Positions 1 through 8,441 are shown, counted from the stretch's first letter. The stretch: DNA of 64,000 bases from an uncultured Gammaproteobacteria bacterium (GCA_958295835.1 OY282378.1:4551694-4615693); one strand, 5' to 3'. Numbers and translations are program-made. The notes: generated from the sequence alone by a model not told the origin.

Positions 1-1
1 A

Positions 2-277
2 TCGCATGCCCTCGCCAGGGAATCGGGCATCTCGAAGAGCACCCTCACCGGAGTGGTGAAGACGCTCGAACGCCTGGGCTTCGCCGCCCGCAAGCCCCAT
101 GCGATGGACGGCCGGCGCGTCTTCGTGCAGGCGACGCGCAAGGGACTCTCCGCCATGCGCAAAATCTTCCCGCGCTTCAACGACGTCGAGGCGATGGTGA
201 CGCGGGATCTTTCCATCGGGGAGAAGGAGAATCTGGCCCGCGCCCTGCGCATCATGCTGCACAGCATGGAGAGCTGA
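2..277 (+). CDS. MarR-family transcriptional regulator, C-terminal part (5' end outside window)
   Basis: The frame is open from base 2, so the window starts inside the gene; 91 residues and the stop are present. The visible part reads as the second half of a MarR winged-helix domain: a recognition-helix segment (ISKSTLTGVVKTLERLGF, residues about 10-27), a wing around DGRRVFVQATRKG, and a long C-terminal dimerisation helix ending LHSMES. MarR proteins are dimeric repressors of nearby genes, often responding to phenolics or oxidants. The target cannot be judged because the 5' neighbourhood is missing. The family call rests on helix pattern and wing, and is fairly secure. Confidence 0.8.
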   Translation, partial: SHALARESGISKSTLTGVVKTLERLGFAARKPHAMDGRRVFVQATRKGLSAMRKIFPRFNDVEAMVTRDLSIGEKENLARALRIMLHSMES

Positions 278-329
278 CGCCGCGGGCGCCGGATCGCGAT
301 ACCCGTCCGGATCGGTTCCCCCGATCGGA

Positions 330-397
330 GCATCCCCTTGCTGGTGGCCGGGCGTGCTGCGCGGCGCGAACGGCCCGGACGCCCGTGCGGGGGATGC
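330..397. terminator. Nested hairpin between two convergent genes
   Basis: GCATCCCC at 330-337 pairs with GGGGATGC at 390-397, and an inner GGGCGT/ACGCCC stem lies inside it. The element sits between the convergent MarR and protease genes. There is no T-tract, so a bidirectional terminator role is inferred. Confidence 0.4.
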
Positions 398-411
398 CGC
401 CGTCGCCGGGG

Positions 412-1101
412 TCAGTGCCCGGTCAGGGTCAGGATCGAGTCGATGAGGATTTCCACCGGGGTCAGAATCAACCATGGAAGCAGGTCGAGCTTCATGCCGA
501 TCTGCATGCCGATGAGAGGCGGTACGATCAGCAGCCCGATGAGTATCGCCATGCCGTAGCGGTCGAGCTTCGCATAGCGCACTGCGAGCCCCGAGGGGAG
601 AAGCCCCAGGACCACCCTGCTCCCGTCCAGCGGGGGAAGCGGCAGCAGGTTGAACACCGCGAGCACGACGTTCAGCAGCAGCGCATTCTTGAGGTTCTGG
701 AACAGCCAGGGCGCCGCGACGTCGGGAACCAGCACGGTCACGTACATCAGGAGACCGGCCAGGTATGCCATCGCGACATTGATCCCGGGACCGGCCGCCG
801 CCACCAGGATCATGTCGCGTCTCGGCCGGCGAAGGCGGGCGAAATTGACCGGCACCGGCTTCGCGTAGCCGAACAGGAACGGGGCCTGCATCGCCAGCAG
901 GATTCCGGGCAGGATGAGCGTGCCGAATGGATCGACGTGTCTCGCGGGGTTGAAGCTGACCCGCCCGGAACGTCTCGCGGTATCGTCGCCCAGCTTCCAG
1001 GCCACCCATCCATGCGCCGCTTCGTGCAGCGTAATCGCGGTGACCACGGGCAGCACCCAGATCGAGGCGGAGTACATCAACGTCGAGATGTCCTCGAGCA
1101 C
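412..1101 (-). CDS. Site-2 protease family (M50) intramembrane metalloprotease
   Basis: A 229-residue polytopic membrane protein. The zinc motif HEAAH is at residues 26-30 in the first hydrophobic segment. The second conserved motif of the S2P family appears as NLLPLPPLDG near residue 155-165, in the NPxPPLDG form of the short YwhC/FpvI-like branch. About five to six membrane segments are apparent, and no PDZ domain is present, so this is the minimal type rather than RseP. Such proteases cleave membrane-embedded substrates; no substrate is suggested by the neighbours. It converges with the MarR gene and is divergent from the downstream dioxygenase. Start chosen at the first ATG; no competing start is obvious. 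Confidence 0.88.
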   Translation of the reverse strand: MLEDISTLMYSASIWVLPVVTAITLHEAAHGWVAWKLGDDTARRSGRVSFNPARHVDPFGTLILPGILLAMQAPFLFGYAKPVPVNFARLRRPRRDMILVAAAGPGINVAMAYLAGLLMYVTVLVPDVAAPWLFQNLKNALLLNVVLAVFNLLPLPPLDGSRVVLGLLPSGLAVRYAKLDRYGMAILIGLLIVPPLIGMQIGMKLDLLPWLILTPVEILIDSILTLTGH

Positions 1102-1343
1102 GCGGAATCGTCCCTGATGTGAGCTTGTTGGCGAGCGGGCGCACGGAGCACCCGCGGCTCATCGCCATGAGCGAGCTGGCGCCGTCGATGGTGATTGTAT
1201 CTTCAAACACCGGAACACCGGGCCACACGACCTGCCGCGGTCGGCTCGCGGTGCGCCCCTCGCGGTACAATCCTTCCTCGAAAGGCGCGGCTCGACCGCG
1301 GTCGGGCCGCGGACCGGACCAGGGCGCCTGAGGAGAATGCGTC

Positions 1344-2228
1344 ATGAAGCTGACCCACGAAGAAATCACACGGTTCGACGAGCAGGGCTACCTGTTCTGG
1401 CCCTCATGCTTCTCGCCCGAGGAGGTGTCGGTGCTGAGACGGGCGGCGGACGAGGTCTACGCGATGGACCGCAGGGAGGTATGGCGCGAATCGAGCGGGG
1501 TCGCGCGCACCGCCTTCGCCGCGCATACCTACCACGAGGCGTTCCGCCGCCTCGGGCGCCATCCGCGCCTCATCGAGCCGGTGATGCAGCTCGTCGGCGG
1601 CCCGGTCTACATGCACCAGTACAAGGTCAACGCCAAGGCCGCGTTCGACGGGGAGATCTGGCAGTGGCACCAGGACTTCGGCACGTGGCACCGCGACGAC
1701 GAGATGCCGGAGCCGCGCGCGATGAACATCGCGGTGTTCCTCGACGAGGTGAGCGCCGCCAACGGACCCCTGATCTTCCTCCCGAAGAGCCACAAGCAGG
1801 GCGTGTTCGAAGCCGGGCACGATCTGGAGACCACCACCTACCCGCTGTGGACGCTGGACCGCGCCACGGTGACGCGGCTCGCCGAGCAGGGCGGATGCGT
1901 GGCCCCGACCGGACCGGCGGGCAGCATGATCGTCTTCGCCTCCACCCTGGTGCACGCGAGCGCGCCGAACATCAGCCCCATGAACCGCAGCATCGTGTAC
2001 CTCTCGCTGTGCCACGTCGACAACCACATCCGCCGGTTCAAGCGCCCGGAGTGGGTCGCGCACCGCGACTTCCGGCCCATCAAGCCGCTCGCGGACGACT
2101 GCCTGGCCGATCCCTTGCGTGGAACAGGAAACGGCTCCCCACCCGCCTACGACGTTGACCGCGGGCAGCCGCAATTCCGCGCAGCGGAATCACCGGGCGA
2201 CCACGCCGGCGGTCGCCCGGCGGCCTGA
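1344..2228 (+). CDS. Phytanoyl-CoA dioxygenase family protein, ectoine-hydroxylase-like
   Basis: A 294-residue Fe(II)/2-oxoglutarate oxygenase. The iron-binding HxD lies in WQWHQDFGTWHRDDEMP (residues about 109-125), a layout like that of ectoine 5-hydroxylase, and a distal His follows in LVHASAPN. A TGAGGAGA ribosome site precedes the ATG. The last 30 or so residues (from about GNGSPPAYD) do not look like the family and coincide with a REP-like repeat at 2116-2222, so the original stop was probably lost to repeat insertion. It is followed 7 bases later by an NAD-dependent dehydrogenase and then an amidase, suggesting a small catabolic cluster. The true substrate is unknown; no ectABC genes are in view. 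Confidence 0.85.
   Translation: MKLTHEEITRFDEQGYLFWPSCFSPEEVSVLRRAADEVYAMDRREVWRESSGVARTAFAAHTYHEAFRRLGRHPRLIEPVMQLVGGPVYMHQYKVNAKAAFDGEIWQWHQDFGTWHRDDEMPEPRAMNIAVFLDEVSAANGPLIFLPKSHKQGVFEAGHDLETTTYPLWTLDRATVTRLAEQGGCVAPTGPAGSMIVFASTLVHASAPNISPMNRSIVYLSLCHVDNHIRRFKRPEWVAHRDFRPIKPLADDCLADPLRGTGNGSPPAYDVDRGQPQFRAAESPGDHAGGRPAA
2116..2222. repeat. REP-like composite repeat, diverged copy overlapping a gene end
   Basis: It contains TGGAACAG, then a GATTCCGC-type hairpin (AATTCCGC/GCGGAATC) and a second hairpin GCGACC/GGTCGC. The order matches the better copies at 22392-22494. This copy supplies the last codons and stop of the dioxygenase gene. Confidence 0.55.
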
Positions 2229-2235
2229 GCGCAGC

Positions 2236-3627
2236 ATGTACATCCACGAGCAGCTCCGCGAGCGCGCCGCATCCGCCCGGCCGGTGCGGGTCGGGCTCAT
2301 CGGCGCCGGCAAGTTCGGCTCGATGTTCCTCGCCCAGGCACCCTCGACGACGGGACTCGAGGTGAGCGTGATCGCGGATCTCGATCCGGATCGCGCCCGC
2401 GCCGCGTGCCGCACCGTGGGATGGAGCGACGCCCTCACTTCCGGCACACGATTCACCGATGATGCGCTCGACGCGATACGCGCCGGCGACGGCGACGTCG
2501 TGGTGGAGGCGACCGGCAACCCCGCGGCCGGGATCGCCCATGCCCGCGCCGCGTTCGCGGCCGGCAAGCACGTCGTGATGGTGAACGTCGAGGCCGACGT
2601 GCTGGCGGGGCCGCTGCTGGCGGCGGAGGCGCGCGACGCAGGGGTCGTCTACACGATGGCCTACGGGGACCAGCCCGCGCTCACCTGCGAGATGGTGGAG
2701 TGGGCGCGCATCAGCGGCTTCGACGTGGTGGCGGCGGGAAAGGGCACCAAGTACCTGCCTTCGTACCACGGCTCGACGCCGGATACGGTCTGGGAGCACT
2801 ACGGACTCACCGCCGCACAGGCGCAGGCCGCGGGCATGAACAGCCGGATGTTCAACTCCTTCCTCGACGGGACGAAGTCCGCGATCGAGATGGCGGCGAT
2901 CGCGAACGCCACCGGCCTCGCCCCCCCGCCGGACGGCCTCCGGTTCCCGCCCTGCGGCCGGGACGATCTCGCGCACGTGCTGCGGCCCGCCGAGGCCGGG
3001 GGGCAGCTTCACCACAAGGGACAGGTCGAGGTGGTGTCGTCGATCGAGCGCGACGGCCGTCCGGTCCCGAACGATCTGCGCTGGGGGGTCTACGTCGTCA
3101 TCGAGGCCCCCAACGACTACACCGCGGCCTGCTTCCGCCAGTACGGCATGAACACCGATGCGACGGGTCGGTACTCGGCCATGTACAAGCCCTTCCATCT
3201 CATCGGGCTGGAGCTGAACGTGTCGATCCTCTCCGCTGCCCTCCTCCGCCGGCCGACCGGCGCGACGCGCGATTTCGTCGGCGATGCGGTGGCGGCCGCG
3301 AAGCGGGATCTCGTGGCGGGCGAGACCCTCGACGGCGAGGGCGGCTTCACCGTCTACGGAAAGCTCCTGCCGGCCCGGACCTCGCTCGAACGCGGCGCCC
3401 TGCCGATCGGCCTCGCCCACGGGACGGCGCTGAAGCACGCGATCCGCGCCGGCGAGATCATCGGATGGGACGACGTCGAGATCGATCCGGCCCTCGGCGC
3501 GGTGCGGGCGCGGCGCGCGATGGAGCACCGATTCGGGACGAAACGCGGCCTCGACGCGAAGCGCGACTCCGAAACCAGGCACGACGTCGGGACGGCGCAA
3601 CGCCGAGGCTCGGCCACGGGCGGATGA
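2236..3627 (+). CDS. NAD(P)-dependent oxidoreductase with C-terminal SAF domain (COG4091-type, homoserine-dehydrogenase-like)
   Basis: 463 residues from the ATG at 2236, chosen because it lies 7 bases after the upstream stop and directly precedes the Rossmann fold; a longer open frame back to 2119 would overlap that gene. The nucleotide-binding motif GLIGAGKFGSMF is at residues about 20-31. The central part (EATGNPAAGIAHA, GKHVVMVNVEAD) matches predicted homoserine-dehydrogenase-like enzymes, and the C-terminal part (KRDLVAGETLDGEGGFTVYGKL) matches an SAF domain. Proteins of this class oxidise or reduce small hydroxy-acids or sugar acids in catabolic clusters. Context with a dioxygenase and an amidase supports catabolism. 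Exact substrate unknown. Confidence 0.8.
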   Translation: MYIHEQLRERAASARPVRVGLIGAGKFGSMFLAQAPSTTGLEVSVIADLDPDRARAACRTVGWSDALTSGTRFTDDALDAIRAGDGDVVVEATGNPAAGIAHARAAFAAGKHVVMVNVEADVLAGPLLAAEARDAGVVYTMAYGDQPALTCEMVEWARISGFDVVAAGKGTKYLPSYHGSTPDTVWEHYGLTAAQAQAAGMNSRMFNSFLDGTKSAIEMAAIANATGLAPPPDGLRFPPCGRDDLAHVLRPAEAGGQLHHKGQVEVVSSIERDGRPVPNDLRWGVYVVIEAPNDYTAACFRQYGMNTDATGRYSAMYKPFHLIGLELNVSILSAALLRRPTGATRDFVGDAVAAAKRDLVAGETLDGEGGFTVYGKLLPARTSLERGALPIGLAHGTALKHAIRAGEIIGWDDVEIDPALGAVRARRAMEHRFGTKRGLDAKRDSETRHDVGTAQRRGSATGG

Positions 3628-3784
3628 TCCGGTCCGGAGGCCCGCATCGGGCGAATCGCCCGCGCTCGCGAGGGCGCCGGCACGTACCGCCGACGGTCTC
3701 CCCGCGGGCAGCTTCAGGGGGCCACGACGGACTTGCTCTTCCAGCTCCCTCAACCTTGGATGGCGATTCAGGAGCCATATCGGA

Positions 3785-5260
3785 ATGAACCGGGACCAGA
3801 TGAACCGAGGCAGGACGAATCGCGGTCCATGGAGCCGAAGTGCGGTCGAGCTCGCCGCGATGATCCGGGCGCGCGAGGTGTCGTGCGTCGAGGTGACGGA
3901 GTCGGTGCTCGGGCGCATCGCGGCGCACAACGGGCGCATCAACGCGATCGTCGCCGACTGCTCCGAAGAAGCGTTGCGGTCTGCCGAACGGAAGGATCGG
4001 GAGATCGGCGGCGGCGCAACCCTCGGGCCGCTGCACGGGGTCCCGGTCACCATCAAGGAGAACATCGACGTCACCGGACAGGCGACCACGAACGGCCTGC
4101 CCGCGTTCGCGGATCTCATCGCCCCGGATGACTCCCCGGTGGTGCGCAACCTCCTCGAGGCCGGCGCGATCATCGTGGGGCGCACCAACACCCCGGAGCT
4201 CTCGATGCGGGCGACGACGGACAATCCGCTACGCGGCCGGACCCTCAACCCCTGGGACGACGAAGCGTCGCCCGGCGGCTCCTCCGGAGGCGCCTCGGCC
4301 GCCGCGGCCATGGGGTTCGGACCGATCCACCACGGCAACGACATCGGGGGATCGCTGCGCTACCCCGCCTTCGCGTGCGGCGTGGCGACGGTGAAGCCGA
4401 CCTTCGGGCGGGTACCCGTGTTCAACCCCAGCGCGTCGGCCGAGCGCGGCCTCCTCGCGCAGCTCATCTCCGTCCAGGGCGCGATCTGCCGTGAGGTGCG
4501 CGACGTACGGCTCGCAGCCCGGGTGCTCTCGCGCGGCGACCCGCGCGATCCGTGGTGGGTACCGGCGCCCTTCGACGGGCCACGGCTCGACCCGCCCCTC
4601 AAGGTCGCGGTCACTTGCGAGGCACACGGCTATCCGGTCAATCCGCAGATCCTCGCCGGCATCGACCGGGCGGCGGACGTGCTGAGCGACGCCGGCTATG
4701 CGGTGGAGCGGGTGGCGACGCCGTCGATCATGAAGCCGGCCCAAGCGTGGTTCGACGTGCTGGTGAGCGAGATCGCCCACTTTCTCGGCCCGGTCGCGCG
4801 CGACCACGGCAGCGAGACCATCCGCACCCTGTTCGATCACTACCAGCGCATCGGCAGGCCGGTGGACCCGGCCGGGTATCGGGACGCCATCGCCGAGCGC
4901 ACCGCCCTGACCCGCGAGTGGAACGTCTTCCTCGACCGGTACCCGCTCGTGCTGTGCCCGTTCCTGCTGCGCTCGATGTACGCATGGGACTACGATGCAC
5001 AGGGGTTCGAGCAGGTCGAGGATCTCTTCCGATCCGCCGTCTACAGCACCGGGATCAACTACCTGAGCCTTCCGGCGGGCGTGGTCCCGATCGGATTCGC
5101 GGACGGGCGGCCGGCCGGCGTGCAGATCGTCGGGCGCCGGTTCCGGGAGGACCTGATCCTTGATGCGATGGAGGTCATCGAAGCCTCCGTCGGAATTCTG
5201 TCCCATGCGCTGTGGGACCGTGAAGGCGACGCGCCGTCGAGCCCGGAGGCGGCCGGCTGA
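3785..5260 (+). CDS. Amidase signature family hydrolase
   Basis: 491 residues, normal for the family. The Ser-cisSer-Lys triad is visible: Lys91 in VTIKENIDVTG, the GGSSGG box at residues 164-169, and the nucleophile Ser190 in GNDIGGSLR. Such enzymes hydrolyse amides or carbamates in the cytoplasm. An AGGAG-like ribosome site sits about 10 bases before the ATG. It follows the oxidoreductase after a 157-base gap and may share its transcript; it converges on the hypothetical gene at 5294-6622. Substrate cannot be read from the sequence: indoleacetamide, nicotinamide or hydantoin-derived amides are all possible. It lacks the GatA context, so a role in tRNA-Gln amidation is unlikely. Confidence 0.88.
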   Translation: MNRDQMNRGRTNRGPWSRSAVELAAMIRAREVSCVEVTESVLGRIAAHNGRINAIVADCSEEALRSAERKDREIGGGATLGPLHGVPVTIKENIDVTGQATTNGLPAFADLIAPDDSPVVRNLLEAGAIIVGRTNTPELSMRATTDNPLRGRTLNPWDDEASPGGSSGGASAAAAMGFGPIHHGNDIGGSLRYPAFACGVATVKPTFGRVPVFNPSASAERGLLAQLISVQGAICREVRDVRLAARVLSRGDPRDPWWVPAPFDGPRLDPPLKVAVTCEAHGYPVNPQILAGIDRAADVLSDAGYAVERVATPSIMKPAQAWFDVLVSEIAHFLGPVARDHGSETIRTLFDHYQRIGRPVDPAGYRDAIAERTALTREWNVFLDRYPLVLCPFLLRSMYAWDYDAQGFEQVEDLFRSAVYSTGINYLSLPAGVVPIGFADGRPAGVQIVGRRFREDLILDAMEVIEASVGILSHALWDREGDAPSSPEAAG

Positions 5261-5293
5261 CATCCGAGAGTACCGCGCGACGAAAATCACCAC

Positions 5294-6622
5294 TCACGTG
5301 TGCCTTCGGCGTACGACCGCCGCGGGCGGCGCCTCTATTCCCCCGCCTCGAAGCCGTGGCGCCGTACGGGTCGAGGGCGCGCTGGACCGCTTCGCCAGAT
5401 AGCGCGCCAGCAGACCCGGGTGGATGGCCTGGAGTACGCGGCGAAGCTCGATGCCCTGCTCGTCCGGATCCGGACGGGCCAGCAGCGCGATCACCGTGTC
5501 GAAAGCGCGGGACGGGTGGTCGTCCCCGCGACAGGGCTCGAGTACACCGGCGAGCCCCGGCTCTTCCAGCAGCATCCAGGCGGGAAACCACTCGGGGGTC
5601 ATCTCCGGCTCCAGGTCCTGATCGAGGGCGAGACGCCAGGCGGTGCGCAGGGCCCAGTCCGGAAAGTCGGAGGCTTCGACCAGCCGCTCGAACTCCTCCG
5701 GCGCAAATCGGCACAGAGCGAACCAGGACTCGACGGCCCCGGCGCGGTTGCGCAGCCTCCACTCGGCCTCGGCGAGCCGGGTGAGCAGAACCGGCTCCTT
5801 CCCGTAGCCCGGGACCGCGAGCACCGATCGTCTCAGGCGCTCCCAGTCGAGTCCCTCGCGGTACGCCCGGCTCGCGTGGCGCTCAGGATGGCGCGGGTCG
5901 AAGCGCATCGGGTCGAGCGCCCGGCCGAGGTCGCGCCACAACGGCGCCAGGAAATCCCGCCGGCGGGCGCCGAGCAGGGCCGTGGCGGCGGGGAGCCACT
6001 CCTGCTCCATCTGGTGGAGCCGTTCGAGTCCCTGATCGGGTCCCTGGGGAACCGGCGCCTCCAGTGCCGCGATCAACGCCACGGCATGAAAGCGTTGCCC
6101 ATGATCGCGTTCGATCCCGACGAGCCGTTCGAGCGCCCTCCCCGCCTTGCCGGCGTCACGCGCCGCCAGTGCGTCGATCAGCGCGTTGACCGCCGCGGTC
6201 TGAGCGCTGTCGATGAAGAGATCGAGCTGATCGTGCTCCCGTATGCGGCGAAACCACGTGCTCAGCAAGGTATTCAGTGACCGATCGGCAGACGCCACCA
6301 GAACGGTCCCCGCGGCCTCTTCCCAACCGTGATGAACCACCGGCTCGGGGTCCAGACCGAGCGCACCGGCCCACGACTGCGCCGCTTCGAGCCATTCCCG
6401 CACATCGTCCGGATCGCCTGCGAGGGCAGCATCCAGGCTCGCCGGATCGCCCTCGCGCCACGCCCGGTAGTCCTCGTAGCCGAGACGGTTGGTCGCCAGC
6501 AGCAGCTCCAGCGGCGAGTATCCGCCGTGCTCCATCACGAGCTGCTGAACGGCGGCCTGTACTTCGGCGGTGGGCATGTCCATGGTACGGCAGAATTCCA
6601 CCTTCGGCTGAATACGGGTCAT
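5294..6622 (-). CDS. Conserved hypothetical protein, alpha-helical, 442 aa
   Basis: No family recognised. The protein is almost entirely predicted helix, rich in Leu, Ala, Glu and Trp, with no signal peptide or membrane segment. Alternating helix pairs (for example LARYLAKR, RLAEAEWRLRNRAGAVESWF) suggest a TPR- or HEAT-like solenoid. Several Trp-containing stretches such as WFALCRF and WFPAWMLLEEPG stand out. Start codon uncertain: ATGs at 6622, 6583 and 6577 are all possible. It is divergent from the glutaredoxin-DinB gene, sharing a 68-base promoter region, and converges with the amidase. Coding character is clear from length and codon bias; function is unknown. Confidence 0.65.
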   Translation of the reverse strand: MTRIQPKVEFCRTMDMPTAEVQAAVQQLVMEHGGYSPLELLLATNRLGYEDYRAWREGDPASLDAALAGDPDDVREWLEAAQSWAGALGLDPEPVVHHGWEEAAGTVLVASADRSLNTLLSTWFRRIREHDQLDLFIDSAQTAAVNALIDALAARDAGKAGRALERLVGIERDHGQRFHAVALIAALEAPVPQGPDQGLERLHQMEQEWLPAATALLGARRRDFLAPLWRDLGRALDPMRFDPRHPERHASRAYREGLDWERLRRSVLAVPGYGKEPVLLTRLAEAEWRLRNRAGAVESWFALCRFAPEEFERLVEASDFPDWALRTAWRLALDQDLEPEMTPEWFPAWMLLEEPGLAGVLEPCRGDDHPSRAFDTVIALLARPDPDEQGIELRRVLQAIHPGLLARYLAKRSSAPSTRTAPRLRGGGIEAPPAAVVRRRHT

Positions 6623-6690
6623 GGTAGCCGCTGAACGGTATGATGAGGTCCCCAGCGAAGCATTCCCTCCACCGACACGGAGGAACCCCC

Positions 6691-7452
6691 ATGACCGGCA
6701 CCCTCAAGGTCTTCTGGCAGCCTCACTGAACGAGCTGTCTCAGGGTCAAGGAATACCTCTCGGTCCGTGGGATCGAGTACGAATCGATCAACGTCCTGGA
6801 AGGCGGCGGGATGGAAGAGTTGCGCAAGCTCGGCGCCCGCTCGGTGCCCGTCGTCTCCCGCGGCGGCCGATTCGTCTTCGCGCAGGTCATCGGGGACGTC
6901 GTCGATTTTCTCGATCTGCCGGACGACACCGCGCCCGAGCTCTCGCCCGAGGCGCTCGCGACGAAGCTCGACCGGATTCTCGACACCGCGGTCCGGCTCA
7001 CCCGCCAGATGCCCGACGATCGCCTGGAAGATCTCCTGCCGAACCGGCCCCGATCGTGGCGCGTGCTGATGCACCACGTCTACCAGATCCCGGCCGCATT
7101 CCTCGACATGGAGGAGCAGGGCCGGACCCTGACCTACGAAGCCCTGACCGAGCCGCCACCGGCCGGGATGCGCACCAGCGCGGCCATCGCCGACCACGGG
7201 GAAGCGATGCGGGAACGCTTCTCCGCGTGGCAGGGCCGGGTGGCCGGCGAAGATTTCTCCCGCCAGGTGCCCACGTATTTCGGCGGCACCACCCGGCACG
7301 AGATGCTGGAGCGCACGGTCTGGCACACCGGGCAGCACGTGCGTCAGGTCGCGTCACTGCTGGCGCAGGCGGGGGTAGCGCCGGACCGGCCGCTGAGCGC
7401 AGACGATCTCCGGGGCCTGCCCCTGACCGACAAGGTCTGGGACGAGGGCTGA
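6691..7452 (+). CDS. Glutaredoxin-like/DinB fusion, probable selenoprotein with in-frame TGA (Sec13)
   Basis: Reading from ATG 6691 (GGAGG ribosome site, 7-8 bases upstream) gives MTGTLKVFWQPH, a TGA at 6727-6729, then TSCLRVKEYL with no further stop until 7452: 253 residues if TGA is decoded. The TGA replaces exactly the first Cys of the CxxC redox motif of a glutaredoxin fold (U13-T-S-C16), followed by the helix and the SVPVV cis-proline loop (Pro53). Residues about 80-235 form a DinB four-helix domain with candidate metal ligands His128 and His212/His216. Starting at 6811 instead would remove the strand and redox helix, so the TGA is more likely selenocysteine than a stop. A point-mutated pseudogene is the main alternative. 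No sel genes lie in the window. The role is probably thiol/selenol redox chemistry with a small-thiol cofactor. Confidence 0.82.
6730..6762 (+). promoter_or_regulatory. Candidate bacterial SECIS stem-loop
   Basis: Just after the TGA, CGAG (6731-6734) can pair with CTCG (6759-6762), and GGGT (6743-6746) with ACCT (6755-6758), leaving an 8-base apical loop that holds two G residues and an 8-base 5' bulge. The loop starts 17 bases after the TGA, within the spacing typical of bacterial SECIS elements. The fold was drawn by hand; its stability was not computed. Confidence 0.4.
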
Positions 7453-7474
7453 ACGCCCGGAAGGCCGTTCAGCC
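7447..7474. terminator. Bidirectional terminator hairpin containing both stop codons
   Basis: GGCTGAACG (7447-7455) and CGTTCAGCC (7466-7474) form a perfect 9-bp stem with a 10-base loop. The TGA of the glutaredoxin-DinB gene lies in one arm and the stop of the convergent SCO gene in the other. Confidence 0.65.
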
Positions 7475-8101
7475 GAGCTCTTCGAGTACCTCTCGCACGT
7501 TTGCCGCAATCGCCTCGATGGGCTCGTCACCATAGTAGAGCGCTCGTACGTATCCGGCCGGGTCGATGAGGTAGGCGATGGAGGAGTGGTTCACGAGATA
7601 GCCCTCCTCCGACTGGCCCTCGGGGATCATGAACCGGGCGCCGTACCGGCGCGCGACGTCCTCGAGCTCGCCTTCACTGCCGGTCAGCCCGATGAATCCG
7701 GGGTCGAAGAACTCCACGTACTGGCCGAGCCGTTGCGGCGTATCGCGCGCCGGGTCCACCGAGACGAGCACCCCGGTGAATCGAGCCGCGTCCTCCGGGG
7801 CCAGGGCGGCCTTGACCTCGCGCACGCGGGCCAGCGTCGCGGGGCAGATGTCCGGGCAGAAGGTGTAGCCGAAGAACATCACCAGCGCACGGCCCGCGAG
7901 ATCGCTCAGGCGCAGGCGCTCGCCGCGCTGGTTGGTGAGCTCGAACTCACCCCCGATCTCGTACCGCTGGAGCTCCGGTCCGACGCCGGATCCGATGCGC
8001 TCGGCGGCATCGTCCCGGAACATGCCGCCGAAGACGAGACCGGCCGCGAGCGCCGCGATCACGATCGCGCCCATCGCGAGCCGTTGGGAGAGCTTTGACA
8101 T
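7469..8101 (-). CDS. SCO1/SenC/PrrC family copper chaperone
   Basis: 210 residues. An N-terminal membrane anchor (residues about 9-27, IVIAALAAGLVFGGMF) tethers a periplasmic thioredoxin-like domain. The copper ligands are the CPDIC pair (Cys82, Cys86, in GYTFCPDICPATL) and His172 in LVNHSS. SCO proteins deliver copper to the CuA site of cytochrome c oxidase or act as thiol reductants. No oxidase genes are in the window. The start at 8101 places the anchor at the N-terminus; the frame stays open upstream but that extension is low-complexity. It converges with the selenoprotein candidate, sharing the terminator. Confidence 0.92.
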   Translation of the reverse strand: MSKLSQRLAMGAIVIAALAAGLVFGGMFRDDAAERIGSGVGPELQRYEIGGEFELTNQRGERLRLSDLAGRALVMFFGYTFCPDICPATLARVREVKAALAPEDAARFTGVLVSVDPARDTPQRLGQYVEFFDPGFIGLTGSEGELEDVARRYGARFMIPEGQSEEGYLVNHSSIAYLIDPAGYVRALYYGDEPIEAIAANVREVLEELG

Positions 8102-8228
8102 CCACGCGTCGATCGGGGCGCCGATGCCCGGCGCTTCCGTACTGTACACGACGGCAGGACCGCGATGGCGGCGAGCGGTGCCGCCGGAAGGCAATGCAGG
8201 CGAGCGGAACAACCGCGGACCCTGGTGT

Positions 8229-8290
8229 GCCGGTCCCCGGAATGCCGGTTCCCGGAGCATCGGTCCCGGAGGTCTCGGTCTTCGAGGCGC
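8229..8290. repeat. Degenerate 15-bp tandem repeat in a 340-base intergenic region
   Basis: Four units of a GCCGGTCCCGGAG-like motif repeat at about 15 bases. The region 8102-8441 between the divergent SCO and methyltransferase genes holds this minisatellite and otherwise nothing I can name; promoters for both genes should lie here. Confidence 0.5.
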
Positions 8291-8441
8291 CATCCCGGAT
8301 GAATCAGGGTCCCGGGGGTACCTCTCGCGAGCGACAACGTGAAAGAATCGCCCACCCTCGGCGCCGGAGGGCCCGATGCGGGCACGGAGCCTGAACACGA
8401 GGCGTCATCATGGAGTCGGACAACGGAGGAGGCCTGACCTG

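Noticed and set aside
2080..4344. A 754-codon open frame on the minus strand, and similar long frames opposite lhr, ybbP and tpsA
   Set aside because: High GC produces long antisense frames; these are Arg/Ala/Pro-rich, have no family motifs and lie opposite well-supported genes.
6727..6729. General recoding of TGA (for example to Trp) in this genome
   Set aside because: Many genes in the window end with TGA at sensible positions, including tight TGATG and ATGA overlaps, so TGA is a normal stop here.
6811..7452. Annotating this gene as an ordinary DinB protein starting at 6811
   Set aside because: This leaves out a ribosome site, a strand-helix redox motif and the in-frame half of a glutaredoxin fold directly upstream; the single TGA at a Cys position is better explained by Sec.
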